The notes under the pieces: model-generated
What the model was told of the DNA's origin: nothing
What the model saw: the letters and a program-made list of their open reading frames with translations, nothing else
Database searches by the model: none
Assembly (NCBI RefSeq): GCF_030463565.1
Contig: NC_134643.1
Location: 78,117,721-78,181,720 of the forward strand
DNA from: Pelecanus crispus
Lineage: Eukaryota; Chordata; Aves; Pelecaniformes; Pelecanidae
Length of the DNA stretch: 64,000 nucleotides
Direction: 5' to 3'
Part shown: positions 11,501 to 26,500 of the stretch, in pieces
Numbering within the stretch: position 1 is the first letter of the stretch
Layout of the letters: every line of letters starts with the position of its first letter
Made by a program: the position numbers and the translations under genes

Positions 11501-14500
11501 CACAGGAGACAAAATTTACCCTTTCCACTTCAATCGGTGGTTTATCAACTCCCTTCCAGTTGCCTACATATTTTCCACTGAAGTGTTGCTCCTCACCTGT
11601 ATTGCAAGCATAAGAGCAAAAGCTAGGCTTGCTTTTAAATTACTTTCTTTGGGCCTGTCTGAAGTAATATGCAGACCCAGAGAAGTCTACAGGTTGAAAA
11701 CTAGTGACTCAAATAATGTTCAACTTTGAAAGGTGGTGGTCATTTATGTAGTGATGGCGGTGTCCATTCCTGCAGTGTAGCCCATCTGGGTGCTGCCAAG
11801 CTGTGGATCAGATTGATGTTGCCTCCCCTTACCTTTTCCTCTAGTTTGATACCAGATGTTACATGAAGGATCACAGCATTGCCTTAAAAGCAGCTGATTT
11901 TGCAGTCAAGTACTGTGCATGGCAATGCTGGAGAAATTGGCAGGTGGAAAGGTGGAGGGAATCGTTGAAGGTTTTCTGCATCCATATGAGGTGTGTTAAG
12001 AGCTGGCTGCTTTCTCAGCTCCCATGAAGTCTCTCTGCCCACATAGTGCTCGGCTTTTTCATGAATTACAGCATACAACAGATACCTCTTTTCACCTGTA
12101 TACTGACACCTGTCGTAAGTAGCCCGAACAATAGATAAATGAGTTGACATGAGTAGCAAATGGCCTTGGGGAGGCAAGGTTTGGTCCAAATGACTGCAGC
12201 GGGCGGGTGCTTTCAGAACTGGATTCCACTGCATCTCCATTTGTAAACACCCTGTGGTTTCTTGTGCTTTCCAAGACAGGTGACAAAAGTGGTTGGGCTT
12301 TGGGACATTTGCTTCCTTTCTTTCTCTTCTTATTTTTATTGAATATGATTCTTTGCTGAGCTTTCCTGTACTCCCCCTTCTTTCATTTCCCTCCTGAACT
12401 TCAGCCTCTCCATAACTTCATAGCACTATTCAGACAGCAGACCAAGAAGGTGGATGTGGAGCTACCTCTGTTCCCAGAAAAGTGCTTAGTGTGAGGACCA
12501 CAACATGCGCTGCAACTCTGTAGGCTCAGTGCAAGAGGCCTACCTGCATGGCAGCTATGAAGACCTTTCTCTTTGAAATACCTTGAAATATGCTTATAAT
12601 CTTCAATAAAAATAAGATAACCTAAATTATGTTTAAAAGGTAATTACTATAACTAGGATCTATATATATTTATTTCCTGGATATTTATGCTAGAACCAAT
12701 GAACTGTTACTAAAATGTTCCTCCCTCCCTTTGAAAACCAGAATGATGTAGTTTAGTGTGACAGAAATTATTAAGTTGTTTCTTCTTTGTTTCAACACTT
12801 TACAGTTGTAAAAAGGCTTATTAGGCTTAGACACTGAAAGGTATAATATGTCTTAATTTCCATTTTGTTCAGTGGAAAAATGAATGGCTAATTAGTTGTA
12901 AGGGTCTCAGCCATGCAAAATCTCTGACAGGTATTTTGGAGGCAAGACTTATTCAGAAGTAAGCAATATTTCATTCAGTGTTGATCTAATTATATTCCTG
13001 TTTAAAGTAATAGATGATCAATTATTTCAGCAGAGCTGAGTATTTAAATGAATATTTAAAATACTCTACCATAAAACACATTGTGGCATTTACATGCAGT
13101 GTTCAAAATGGAAAAAATTTCATGCCCAAACTGGGAAAGAAAAACTATGAATATTGCTTCTGGTTTTATTTAGGGAAAAGAAAATGAAAATAAAAAAAAC
13201 ATTGACATCTTAAAACAACTTTTGTGGAGCTACTGTCTCCTACAGAATTACCATTCAGATTAAATCTGTCCTATTATCCAGTTCTGACTTCTGTCTGTCA
13301 TTGCAACTTCCCATTCCAGCTTAGTAGGTGTCTCACATTCACCATTCTTTCTCTAAACACATGCTTCACTAGATGTGTAAGCTTTGTTTCCTTTGTGCTC
13401 TAGGACTTTCTTGTCTAGATGTTCACAAATACACACCTTTTTCAAAGCTAATTGTATACTTAATAGAGATTTAGAATTGTTCTGTTCTTTAAATCATTCC
13501 AGTCTTTCCACTTTCTCAGCAGACACCAGTATTATTTTCCTTAAGGAGCACGGGTGGTCTGAGTTGGGCTGAGTTTATGTAAGAAAATATCGTACGAGGG
13601 AGTTTATTTAGGGAGGAGTCCATAACCAGACATGGTCTTTGAAGCAGCAGCCAGAGGTTCAACTGGCTCACTCATGGGGAGTTCTTCATAATTTAAACAC
13701 CACGAGTCTCCTTTGTGCAGATGAATTTCTGAGTGGAGCAAAACTACAAATGTAGTTTGTGTTTCCAGTGCCAGTAAGGAAGCCTCTGACCTCTGAAGCT
13801 TAAAGTTATCATTGCTTTTTTTTGTGCCTCCCTGGCCCTGCCGTGAAGAGCACAAGTAACATGAGCAGGGAAGGAAAAGGCTTTGGGAAACAGGAGTCTG
13901 TATGTCCCACCCCGTCAGCTCCATTCATGGATCTGTGCAAGGAACAGGTGTTGGGTGTTTGCATGGAGGGACCTGACCCTGGATCAGAAGAGGACCATTT
14001 AATGGCTCTTTCCTGTCTTGCAGGTTTTTAAGACAGGAGCATGCATTATGCCCAGGGCAGGTATTTTAACCCATTTATGGGTGCCCGAAGAGGAAGTATT
14101 AAATGCAAGCAGAGCAGGTGCCATACACCGGCTACCATGTGGGGTGACTGTTTTACTGCTGGTTCATCCAAGTCAGCCTGGGAACTCAGTGGGTTTTTGC
14201 TGTGATCACAGATCCTGATGAACCTGTACAACACCCTGAGTGCCATGGGGACATACACACCCCAAGCATCACACTGGTCCCAAAAGCTCTTCAGGTCATA
14301 AGCAGTTAAAATGGTTGGCACCTTCAGGTTTCAAACAATGCTGTGATCTCCCTGCTGGGGCTGCTGCAGGAGGGGGCAAGGCACAGTCCTTGCTGTGAAG
14401 GGTTTGTAGTCAAACTCAGTTGAATAGAAAATAGTGGAAGAAAAGGGTAAGTGTTTCAAGGCAGCAAGCAGGAAAGTGAAATGCACTGGGAGGGTTACGG

Positions 14501-17500
14501 TTTCTTAGGGAACCTCAGTGCCTTTGACAATCTCTGCCTCCGGTAGCTTGCCCAAAGTTAAATACTAATTCAGTAGCAGGGGAGACAGCCCTGTTTGGGC
14601 CTTTTCTTTTTCCTCTGCTCAATTATGCAAGGCTTGACCATCTCTTTTGTACTAATGAGGGTCTGTATATGGAACCTGGTGAATCTTTAATGTACTCCTC
14701 GGCCTCAAAAAGATGAGAATGAGTGTCATTTACAGTTACTGCATTGTAGATAACTTAAGACATGAATTAATGTTGCACTTGCAAGAGTGTATTTGAAAAT
14801 ATTTTTAGGGCAAAGCATGCTGTTAGGACTAGTATTTAGTTCTGTTTAACCCTTGAGCAAATTGTGCAGTATTTTTGGTGACCAGTTACCAGTGGTAAAG
14901 GGTCCGATTACCCATGAGGCCAATAACAGATTAAGCAGAAGAATTCTGCTCTGAGATCTTGGATTCTGTTTGCAAGATTGCTCTGTTTTTCATGACATTG
15001 TGAGTGCATCTTGACATCTCTGTTAATCAATACAGGTTGCGCTAACTTTTTTCATAAAAGGAGCAGAGTTTTGGTTTGTTACTCCTTTTGCTCAGAGGGG
15101 CCTTTTGAGTACGGATAACTGGTTTCCCTCTCCTCCTCCAGTATTTTAAAAGTCACACAGTTCGAGTGATAAATACATAGGCAACAACCTCAGCACTTAC
15201 TGCTACACAGCATATTTTGACATTGGATTGTCCCAAAGCAAAAATGATGGCTGCAGGAGAGAAAAGCCGCAGACGAATCAATTCTCATTAGTGCAAACTC
15301 AGGGTTTGTTTGACCACTGCAGGAAGGGAGCTGTAGAGCTGGTGGCACTCGGGGCTGACCTCCAAACCTGGTAGGTCTCTCCAGGAGGATGGCCAGGAGG
15401 TCGAGCTATTTTCCTGAAGAGCTCAGATGTGAGTTGGTGGTGGCTCCAAGATTCTTCCAAACCAGGCTGAATTTGCAAAGCTCTGATGTAGTGGCGTCAT
15501 TGATGCTTAAACATATAAGCCTTTGTGCTTGTAGAAACCAGTGGTGGCTCTTCCATTCAGCCCTCAGTTAGAGGTGCTCATTTGAGTGGAGGAAACATGG
15601 ATTTACACTGTAATCGCTTCATATTTTGAAAAGGCAGGTGGCGGCTGGCAAGCCTGGGGTGGGAGGGACTGGGGATGGGAGGATGTGGCTGCTGCGTGTT
15701 GAAGGATGGCTGCCACGGTTTTCCATTACCCACTTGTAGCGGTGGACGTCCAAGCAGTTGAGCAGCCAAAGGGGCAGGAGGCCTTTCTTGGCCCTCAGCA
15801 CAGGGAATGCAACTTCAGTTTATGTCTCCCTTTGTCCCCTGCGTTCTTGCATTCAGTGCAGTAATGCAGAAACTGAGAAATACAGTCCCTGGATATCTAG
15901 GAAGCTCTGAATTGCTTGGCTTAGCTATGAATTTGGGTGGTGTGGTTTTGTGTACGGAGTGCCTTTTATTGCTGCTGTGCTTTTACAGTCCTACCGATGG
16001 GTAGCTATTGTTCTGTTCTGTTTACTGAATTTGTTTGTTGTTTCTGGTCTTGTTTTTCCCCTCACTCAGGATTTGATCCAGGAAATAAATGAATTGCGGT
16101 TGAGAGTGGGAGAAATGGACAATGAAAGGCTCCAGTATGAGAAAAAACTGAAAACGACCAAAGTAAGTGAGGCTGAGGGGAAGAAGCAGACATGGGTGTA
16201 AGTCAGGCTTTAGAATTTTGCTCTCTTTTCCCCAGTCCTTGCCTGCATTGTGCAAAATACTGAGCACACTCAGGCCCAGGGGTTTCACGGTACTCACTTA
16301 GCAACAGGGGTTATTTCCAGATTTCATGCTGTGGTTTTCAGATCTGGGCATTGGTTTTTATGTTTATATGTTTTTTATCTGGGCATATGTTTTTTATCCT
16401 TTTTATGAAGGATAACTTACTATGCAGCTGGCTGTTAACAGTAAATTTATTACCTGTTTAGACCCTTGTTTCACATATGTGTCAAGAAACACCAGTTGCA
16501 GTACATAAGGTGTGAGACCAAAGCTGAGCATTTATTTTGCTCCTAAATGTGCTAAAAATCAACCACTTCTGAAGAGAAAACATTCACCTAAGTAATTCTA
16601 GCAGCCTGTTTCTGTAAGTGTCTAACTTCTCTTTGCCATTTAGCCTTGTCTCTTTTCTATCTTTAGTTTTCTCTCACTCCTCTGTCTCTGTTACCAGTCT
16701 TTAATGGCCAAACTTTCTAGTATGAAAATCAAAGTGGGTCAGATGCAGTATGAAAAGCAGCGGATGGAGCAAAAAAGCCAGATGCTAAAGGTGTAGTAGT
16801 TTCTGGGTAACATTGGGCCTGTTTTGAATCCTTCATGTTCCACCGTTTTACGGTCTGTCTCGCATCGTGCTGTCATGCTCTGTTCTTCATTAATTGCTGT
16901 GTGTTGATATGCAGTGCGCCCTTTTCCATTAGATGTGGAAAGCTCTTTATGTAGATATTCCCTGTAAACAGCTTTTATGTTGTATGGGAGAGGATTTTAG
17001 TGTTGTGAACTTTGCATAGGTTACACATAATGGAGTTAGACTTGGGTTAAAATCGTTCCCCTTCCAAGGGAAGATTGCCTCTTCTGTAGCTTACATCCAT
17101 TATTCAAACAGAACTTTTCCTCACCTTTTTAGAGAAAATTTATTCATGAAAACTAGCTAGAAAATACTGATTCTTTTATACTGTCCCCTCTCCCACGTGT
17201 AAATTTACATATCGTGTTTCTAATTCGGGGGAAGAAATACATATCAACAACCACATGCTGCTCTAGTTGCCCATGGGTATAACAGCAGCTTCTCAAGTGA
17301 CCAAGAGATGGTCTTGTTTTGGAGAAGCACGGGTCCTACACTGGCAGAAACCCCATCAAAATCAGTACCAAGTTGGAGCACTGGAGGATTGTATTGCCCA
17401 ACCACTGTTCTGGAAGAAGCTTTGATTTCTTGGCAATTTTAAGATAGATCTATTTTTTAATGGTGCCTTAGAGCAAACAGGAACCAGTTTGCAACAGATC

Positions 17501-20500
17501 TTTTGAGGGAAGCTCACAGTATTCTAGTTTGGTTTATTCCTTTAAGGATTTAAAACTTCAGTTAGAAGCTGTAAATGCCAAAATTATGAGTCTTGCCTTG
17601 TTTTGTTTTGTTTACAAACTGAACAAATTAAATTTTCAGTGTTGGGTACATTTGCACTGAGGGTCCTGTCTTGATGATGCTGTTGCACAAGATATCCTCG
17701 GACATCAAAGAAACATGTTACTAAACTGGGTAGGATTTAACTCAAATTTTAAAAAGTTAAATGCATGGATCCGTGCCAGTCACTTGCTAGTGCAGATGGT
17801 TAGATCTAAGTTAAAATTTGACAGCATTTATCTAATACACCCCAACTCCCCCAAACACCATCTGTCTTGTTCCCATGAATCTCGACTCTAAGCTTCCTTT
17901 CCTAATGCTTGATCAGCAAACCCAGACTGTGGCAGAGGTACCACATTTTCGTCTGAACTGCTTTCCAGTATGTGTTTATGTGCTTGATGGTGTCGTGATT
18001 GATTTTTCTTTCATAGAAGCAGTGGTTATTTCTGAAACTGTCCTCAGCCTGGTGTAAGCACAGTTCCATAACTGTCCAGCTTTGAACATGCAAAATGCCC
18101 TATAAATAACAAAATAAGCATTCATAAATTTTAGCCTTCAGCCTCATCACGTGCACTTTTTCTGCCTCTGTCTCTGCAAGGTTAAATAAATAAGAAAACT
18201 GCTCTTTTTGCTTTATTCTTTCTTTTTTAAATTCAGATGTAAAGCCTCTTTTCAATTATACATGAGACCGACACTTTCAGACCATAGGCCCCCTGGTTTT
18301 GCCCCCTTATGGACGCAGCAGTCTGCTGTGATGTTCAGAGTCAGTTTGGTGGGTGTACCCTCAGCCAGTGTAAATGTCAGGGGGCCCTCGGTTGTTTCCA
18401 CCGGCTGAGGACCTGTCCCCTCTGCTTCATAGGAGGGAATTTTGGAAACGTCTCGGATGCATGTAGAAGTTGTCACTGAGTGATTCTATGTCTGTTACAG
18501 GATGAGCTAGCAGCTTTGAAAGACAAACTAGAGCAGAAGGAAGCCGAGGTAAAAAGGTTGCAAGAAAAATTGGTTTGCAAGCTGAAAGGAGAAGGAATTG
18601 AAATACTGGACAGAGGTAAGAAGAAGGGAGGCTCTCTTACCATGTCCTCCTCAGTAACCTCATCTGAGGTCATGTTTCCATGAATGGTTGTACAGGAAAT
18701 AACAGATAAAAGCCTCAATTTTCATATATTTTCTGTCTTCATGTTTACTTCTTTTAATATGTTTAGTCAGTGTTCACGATGCAACTGCTGAACCTACTGT
18801 CATAGCAAGTTCTTGATCAACTTTAAACTAGCCTATGTAATCCCTTGTTAGCTCTTTACATGGCTTGTGTGGTCCCTCAAAAGATGCAATTTATATTGGC
18901 AAAGAAATCCTTAAACTAATTTCAACAAGTTCCCTAAAAAGATTATATCAAGAAGGAAACTTTCTGTGTGGGTATCTATGCTGGGCTTTGCTTGTACACC
19001 CCTTACTGGTAAGGAAGGGGAAAAGCATACTGGAAACCAAAGTATGATGTGTACCAGCAAATCTTCAGCATGGACCTAGCCATAAGTAGGTGAAATTGAG
19101 GACTGGTTCTGGATTTGTGCACTGGTTAAGTCTAAATCCTAATTAAGCTTGAATTAGCCCAAAAATTTTACATGTCAGATAATTCTTTTATTTGCTTGCA
19201 AAGAAGAAACAAAACCAGTATTTATTTGGGCAAAACTTGGATTTGGGAACTTATTTTAAAGTAGAAATTTTTCTTTAAAGCCTCACAAAAATTTTCCACA
19301 GACTTTTTTGACCTGCTGCAATTTCACTTCTGAATATATCTCACTGATAGTTATTGCTGATTTTAAGATTGTGCCTTTAAAGTAAGTTTATAGAAAAATA
19401 AAGCCACAAGAGATTAATTAGTCTCCTCCCCTGACCTGAGGAGGAAAATGCTGTGTGTAGGTTGTCAATTTTATTTAATAAAATGATCTGTTTTTAGAAC
19501 CACTGCGTAAGATCACTAAAAGTGACCACATTGAACCGTGATTCCTTTTTTTCTTTTTTTTTTAAGAACATTTAAATGTGAACAAGGACTGACTTTACTG
19601 CATTTATAACTACTTATATGGGGCTTTTCTTCCTGGGGGCTGCTGTATACATTGAACTCCCATTACCCTCTGGTTCTAAGCTTTAGTTTAGTTTTCAGTA
19701 TAGCTCAGCAGGAGATCTTCTGCCATGATGAACCATGTTTTTTCTGCCTCGGACCAATATTAAGTAATGCTGTTTGCAGATAACACAGGTTATCTGTCCC
19801 ATTAGCTGAATTGTGCTTTCTGAACAAATACATATACATTATCACTTAGCTGGCTTTTGCCAGTAAAGTGTTAGCTTAAGAGTAATCTATTGGCCTAAGC
19901 CTTTCTGAGGCCTTTACCGGTGAAAACATACAGTTGAAAAATACATCCTTGAGACAGGTAGTTGTGTATGAGAGCAGTGATACTATTTTGTGTCATTAGG
20001 AATGTTAGCACCAGGGGAGTGCAGGTTGAAACCATGAACTGCTTACTTCTGCGATAGTACATGAGGAATAGTTAATTCTTTAAGTATCAGTATTGTGTTA
20101 AAAGTTCTTTAATGTCATAACCTATATGCTAATTTCAAATCCAATGGATTTTCCTGCACAGATGAAAATTGTAAAAAGAAGCTCAAAGATAAAAGTAAGG
20201 TTTCTGGTGTCTTTCCACAAGCATTTGCATTTCAAAAGTGCTTTCCCGAATAGCTTTCTGCATGTGTTTGCAAAACTGCTTTAACAAACATTGTTAGGTT
20301 GCATCATCTATAACCCTTAGTTACGCTTACAGTAAAATTTGAGAATAAGGGTGGATATATCACACTTGAAATACAGCTTTCTGAAGAAAAGCTGATAGAC
20401 AAAAAAAGATTTGGCCTCATGGAGACTCACAAAAAAGTTGCCTCTCAATGAAATGCAGTCGCAATCCAGTAAATGAGATTTTCAGTTAGCATAACCAAGT

Positions 20501-23500
20501 GAAAATCATTGCAACTGGATCAGTTGCTGTTTTAGCCCAATGTGTCTAAATGTCTTTCATCTAGAAAGCCAGCCAGGCAGCTTGTTTTCTTCTTGCATTT
20601 CATTAAGGAAGAAAATGTTCTTCCCACTCTGTTTTTTTTGAGAAATTTTAGGAAGTTAAAACAAGGTAAAATGCTTTCTTGCCTGTGAATTTGACCACCT
20701 GCCTATGTTTCTAACAAAATTTAAAGTTTACGTCATTTATGCAAGGTAGATTTTTAGCAAAAATGGAGATTATTTCCATATTTTTTTAATTTCTAGTCCA
20801 GAACATCTCCAGAATCTAACCTTGTTAGAACATACCTGTTTTCATGTATTTGTACTTCTTTCTAAATAAGGATTATAGATGAAGCGCAGAACACTGTCGT
20901 CTGTATTAGGGACCTTTTCCAAGTCTGAACTACAATATATATTCTAGCATGACTGCTCATCACAGCAAATACTTGGATCATTCCATTGTGCTGTCCTCAT
21001 TTCTACATCCATACTGAATTAAGACTAAGCATCACTGCACAGTGCTTTTCTTCATCATATCCATTAATCCTATTGCTTTGTATAGTGGGTTTTTGAGATG
21101 CCATTTGGGGTGTTTGTTGACTGTTGTAACGAGGATGTGTTTTATTGCACTCCAAATGTAGTATTTCATATTTTGGACTTTTTGTTTTGCAATTATTTGA
21201 AAGGTGGAGATAGTGAAAGTCAAGCAGTAGTTTCGCTCTTGACTTTTCCATTTTCCTAAGGCTGTGGGGGGGTGGGTAAGGAAATTTCCTGAATTTCAGC
21301 ATTTCCTTGATAAAAATGTCAGAGAAAGGTTTTGAAGAAAAAGGGCTTTCTTCTATATATTTCCATCTAAAATAGAATTTAAGTGGCCTATGTTTTGTCT
21401 TTTAATTTGTAAATTCATTTTCAGATACTACTGAGTTGCTTCTAGGTTTTTTGTTTTTCTTGTTTCCTTAGAGTGTCTTATTTAAATTGACTTAGAGAAC
21501 TGTATTGTGTTTTTAGATATAGAAGTACAGAAAATGAAGAAGGCGGTAGAATCTCTAATGGCAGCAAATGAAGAGAAGGTAGCAAAGTCATTATTTCAGT
21601 AATCATTCATCAGATTGAGTTAAGAAAATCTTCATATCTCTAAGAAAATCTTCATATATGAACTTGTCACAATTCAATTAAATCAAATTTGTAAGAATCA
21701 ATGATTCACTATTGTCAGAAGCACTGCAATGCCTTTAAGGGACTATAACTGAGCATTTATGAGCTCTGTTGCATGTACACAGAGTCCTTACACTGTTGTG
21801 TCATTCAATTCAGTGCGACTGCAATTTACACCGTGTTCTGAAAATGTAGAGCTCCATACAAGTCCCATGAGATATCACAGGCTGCGTTTCTGTAAAGTAT
21901 GAGTTGTTTTCATGTATGATTTTGTGCATTGATATGCATGTGTATTTTGTAGGATGTGTTCTTTTGAACACCAAAGCCCTAAAGCCTTTGATTACTGCTT
22001 TCTTTGTACATGGCAAATTTATTATACTCTACCTTTGACTTAATAAGGGAGCTGAAATCCACTTTCAAGGCTGGGACAATTCTGGTGATTAACTAGATGA
22101 TAGTTTTGGCTAAATACAAGTTTTGATATTTCAAAGCCACTCAGAGTTCTGGGTCCTGTCCCATCCACACTTTCCACTTCTTTTAGTCTCAAAACTAATT
22201 AAATTGAAGAATATCTAGTATTTGTATTTCTTATTTTTGATTTGCTGAAGGAAGCAGCACAGTCACAACTTTCCTTTATTTTAGGATCGAAAGATAGAAG
22301 AGCTTCGGCAATCTCTGAATAGGTACAAGAAGGTTCAAGACATGGTGATATTGGCTCAAGGTAAAAAAGGTATTGTACAATCAAAAAAAAAAAACAAACC
22401 TCTCATTTAAACTCTAGATGCATTGTGGTAGTGCTATATCGACTCTTAGACTTACTGTCTTTGGAGGCATCTCTTAGGTAGAGTAAAAGCCAGTTCTTCA
22501 ACTGGTGTGAACTGGTAAATTGCCTTATATGTCCAGGCAGCTGCATATTTGGGTGCTGTCCCATTTACCATCTGGTAGTAGTAACTATTATTGTCACGTT
22601 GCTTATTTCCCCCTTGTAAAATTAGTTTGAATATGATAAGTTCTCGGGCTCTTTCCATAGCCTCCTGAAATGCCTTTCAGGGCTGGCTGCTACATTAACT
22701 GCTAAAAATTGCTGTTCCCCTCTTTTGCATGTGTTCCTGGGTAAGGGTTGGTAGCTGAGCAGAGCAGTGCCTGAGCATGGCACATTCCTACAAGCCAAAC
22801 CCACACCACCTCAGTGGCTGCGCACGCTGTAATAGCAATGCTCAAGAGCTGCAAAGATGTAGCAAAGTGGATGTGCTGCCAGGGCTGTGTTGCGATGACA
22901 TACCACGTCTTTGGCACGTAATGAAGCCTTCACAAACCACCACGTGCGGCAGCTGTGGAATAGTTCTCCTTCCTTACTGCAGTGGGGGGGCCAGGCTGGC
23001 TTTTCCTACCAGTCTTTTTTCACACCACCCCAAAAAGAAGCCTTCTCTGCCACCAGATAATGAGCTTAACTGTGTGGCTGAAGTGGTAGCTATAATATAT
23101 ACTGTAACATATAATGGTCCATTTCATATGTTCCAAGACTGGTGGAGGTTTCCAGATCCAGGAGCTTCTGATCCCCAAAGGTGATAAATGTTGAAGTGAT
23201 CATCAGTTTGATGTAATTCGTTGAATACCCTATGTCTCTCCTTTTTCCCTTAAAAGAAAATCAAAAGAAACACATGTAGACCATTACACTGAAATGGTTA
23301 TGGGTATTCAGATGAAAACACTTAGATGTTAGCAAATGAGTGTCTCCCTTTACAGTAATAATCCTGGCCTGGTGGGTTTTTTCCCTGCATCATCCTTTCA
23401 GCACTCAAGTTGCATTTTATAGGTCACTGTCCTCTGAAAGACCTGTCCCAAACAAATTTTACACATTAGCATTCTGATAATGTGTAGAATCATACATGTA

Positions 23501-26500
23501 TCGTGTATGCGCAACTTAAAAGTCTGTGTGCCCCAGTGTTGTATCACTGCCTTATGGAAACCTCCTTTGTCATTGAGTCCCCTAAAGGCCAGAGAAGGCC
23601 AACCCAGCCTTCTACAGACCTTAAGTTGTCCCGAGCTCATTGCCTGAGCTTCTTTAGGACAGACAAGGGCTTGTGGCTTTTGTTGGCCACACAAATGTTG
23701 GGGGTGAATGAAGTTCCTAGGAGAGGGATGTAGGAACCCCTAGGGATCCTTTCAAAGAGTGAAGATTGTCAATAGACAGAAATGAGTGAGGAGGCAAAAT
23801 ATGTGTTTTTGTGGTGGTGGATTCACATGTGGCTCTTGGGTCAGCTGTCTTTGGCCAAGGCAGGAAAAGTGGAGGGCAGAGCCCCATCTGGACATGCTGC
23901 CGAGACTGGGGCTAAGACCTGGGGAAAAGAGAGGTTCCTGGTGCCTCTCTTGCTTCTGCCTGGCTTTTGAGAGGCCATCCCTGCAGGGAGGCAGTGATTG
24001 CAGCAAGGAGGTTCTGACATCCCCTCCTGAGGGTGCCAGCTGATTTGCAGGGCTGCGTGAAAGCCCTTGACCATGGTTTCCAGCTGCCTGTCCTGCTCAC
24101 CCACAAGCACGGCAGCCCTGAGGTGGGTGCTGCAGTGGGTTCAGGAAGCAGCGTCCTTTAGTCTGGCATCGTGGATGTAAGCCTAGTTGGGAGCTGGCGT
24201 GCAGCAGAACATGCTGGGCTAAAAACTGTCTGTGGGCTTTGGATCTTGGTATGTAAGGGCTTTTTCATCCTCAGAACCACTGAGGTGCACTAAGGACACA
24301 GCTGCATGTCTTCGATCTGCAAGGCTGGGAAAGCACATTGTCAGTGAGGGAAGAGGAAAGGTGGTGATGAGGGCAAAACCATGCTGAGTGTTGGAGAAGG
24401 GAAGTAGCATTTTTTTAATAGGTATTGCTCTTTCATGCAGTGCTATGCCTTCAAAGACAGGAGGATGTTAAAACAGACCTAGAGTCTCTGGGAACTGTGC
24501 TTTATGGTCAACTCATGGAGCATGGACAGAGATTTCAGGCAGTGAAAAATGGGCAAGAGAGGGTTTTGCTGTAAACAGACTTTGGTTTGTATTTGCATCA
24601 GATCTTTAGCAATGAGTGCTAGGTTTCTGCTCACTTTTTAGAAAGTATTGATTGTGTTTAACTTTTTCTTGTCAGTGTCAGTACTCTGGTATCAATAACA
24701 AGTGTGGAAATCCAAGCCTTTTGATAGTACTGAGGCAGTTCAGGAGCAGTAAGTCACTTGTTGGGAGCAGAGGATAACAGATGCTGGTGCGGGCTACGGC
24801 ATTAACTAAATGAGACACACTCAGTTTATGGCAGTCTGCATACATAATGTAGTCACTTAAAAGCTGGTGTTAGACTCTTGTGCAGTGGGCTGTATTTTTC
24901 CTATGGGTAACTTGAAGATACCATAGACATATCTTAAGTTTCAGGCAGGCTTGACCCCCTGGTCTTTCCCTAGTGAATAAGGGAAAAGAAGTATTTAATA
25001 TGAAATTCCAGAACACGGGACAGGAAATAACTACTCCAGTTTATTCAGCTTGTTGAAACTGATCCCACTAAATACCCTGAGGGCATTTGCGGGGCTTTTT
25101 GCTGTCCGATGTATGTCCTCCCCCTGCCCCAACCTTGCTATGTTGTGGTGGTTGAATTGGGAAGCCACATTTGGCAATGACTCTCCTTCTCCTATTGTAG
25201 TCTGTCCTAAAAAAAAAATTAATCCTAGCTTCTTCCCTTTTTGGCCCATAAATGAGCACACTGGCTGTGCCTTGCGTGGGAGCGAGGGTCATCATGTATC
25301 CAGAAGTAAAGCCAACAAGTTTCCGTCTTCTCTCCCTTCAGGGAAGGAAAGTGATGGTGAAGACTTCTTGAATTCAGGGTCTGTTTCCACGGTTTTATTG
25401 GACACACCAAGTCTGACTGACCCAGAGAAAAGCCCATCCCCAACCCCAGTAACAGCATCTCCAATCCACGATGAGTTTAACCTGAATATTCATGAAGAGG
25501 TATATTTTTCTTCTTCCTCATTTAATGCTGTCACTCCTTGAAAACATTGCTTGTAGTGGATTCATATTGCAGATGCCAAAACTAAAGTTTCTGAAAAGAT
25601 TTTTTTTCCTGGGTTGCACAGTTTTTAGTAACGTCCTATATCCTTTTGGAGAATGTAGTTTTCTTGTGAAAGCTGCTGAGGCGTTTCATTTGAGTTCAGT
25701 TAAATTTATTTTTCTTAATCATCAAATGGGATCAGGAGACAGCAAATAGCTATATTTGTCATGAGAATGGGTCTAAACTACTTTTCCTATCAAACATAGA
25801 AATTACTTTTCATATCAAACAGCTGTTTTAGAAGCTGCATTTAATTTGTCAGGAACTTGAAGTAAACATGATGGGACTTACTTAATATATCCTTTCATAT
25901 TTAAAAAGATGTAATCATCATTACATCCATTCAGTTAAATGATAAGTAGGTTGTGGTCCAACCTCTGATTTTTACAATCACGTTTTCCAGTAATAAAACT
26001 ATAGATCTCTTCTCTTAAAGCTCTGAGTCAGGGACTTGACTTAACTAAACAGCATGAACACACTGTGAAGAAAGCTGAATTAAATTAAAAGTTTAGCAGT
26101 TTTTTGGTATTCTCTGAGTGGCTGAGGACAAGAGTAAACCTGAAAACCCTTCATGGGGTCTGTGGTAGAGATAGATTTAGCAGGCAGCTTTGGGAGACTT
26201 GTGAGATTTTTGTCTATGCTGTAGCTTATCTGTGCGGTGATTCATGTTTTATCTTCAGTGCCATCTTTCAAGTAGTAAATCATTGTATTAAAATAGAAAG
26301 AAATCGCTTTTAAAAATCTTATTTCAGATCCTTCTTTTCATAGTTTATCTGTTACTCTTTTTTCATTTATGACTGCTTAATTTCAGCTCAAAACAGTGTA
26401 ACATGTATTCTTCATTCTTTTTAGAATTCCTTACAGATCCACACCAGTATTTTACAGATTTCAATCCCTTCTTTTTCATCCACATCCAAAAGCTCAGAAA

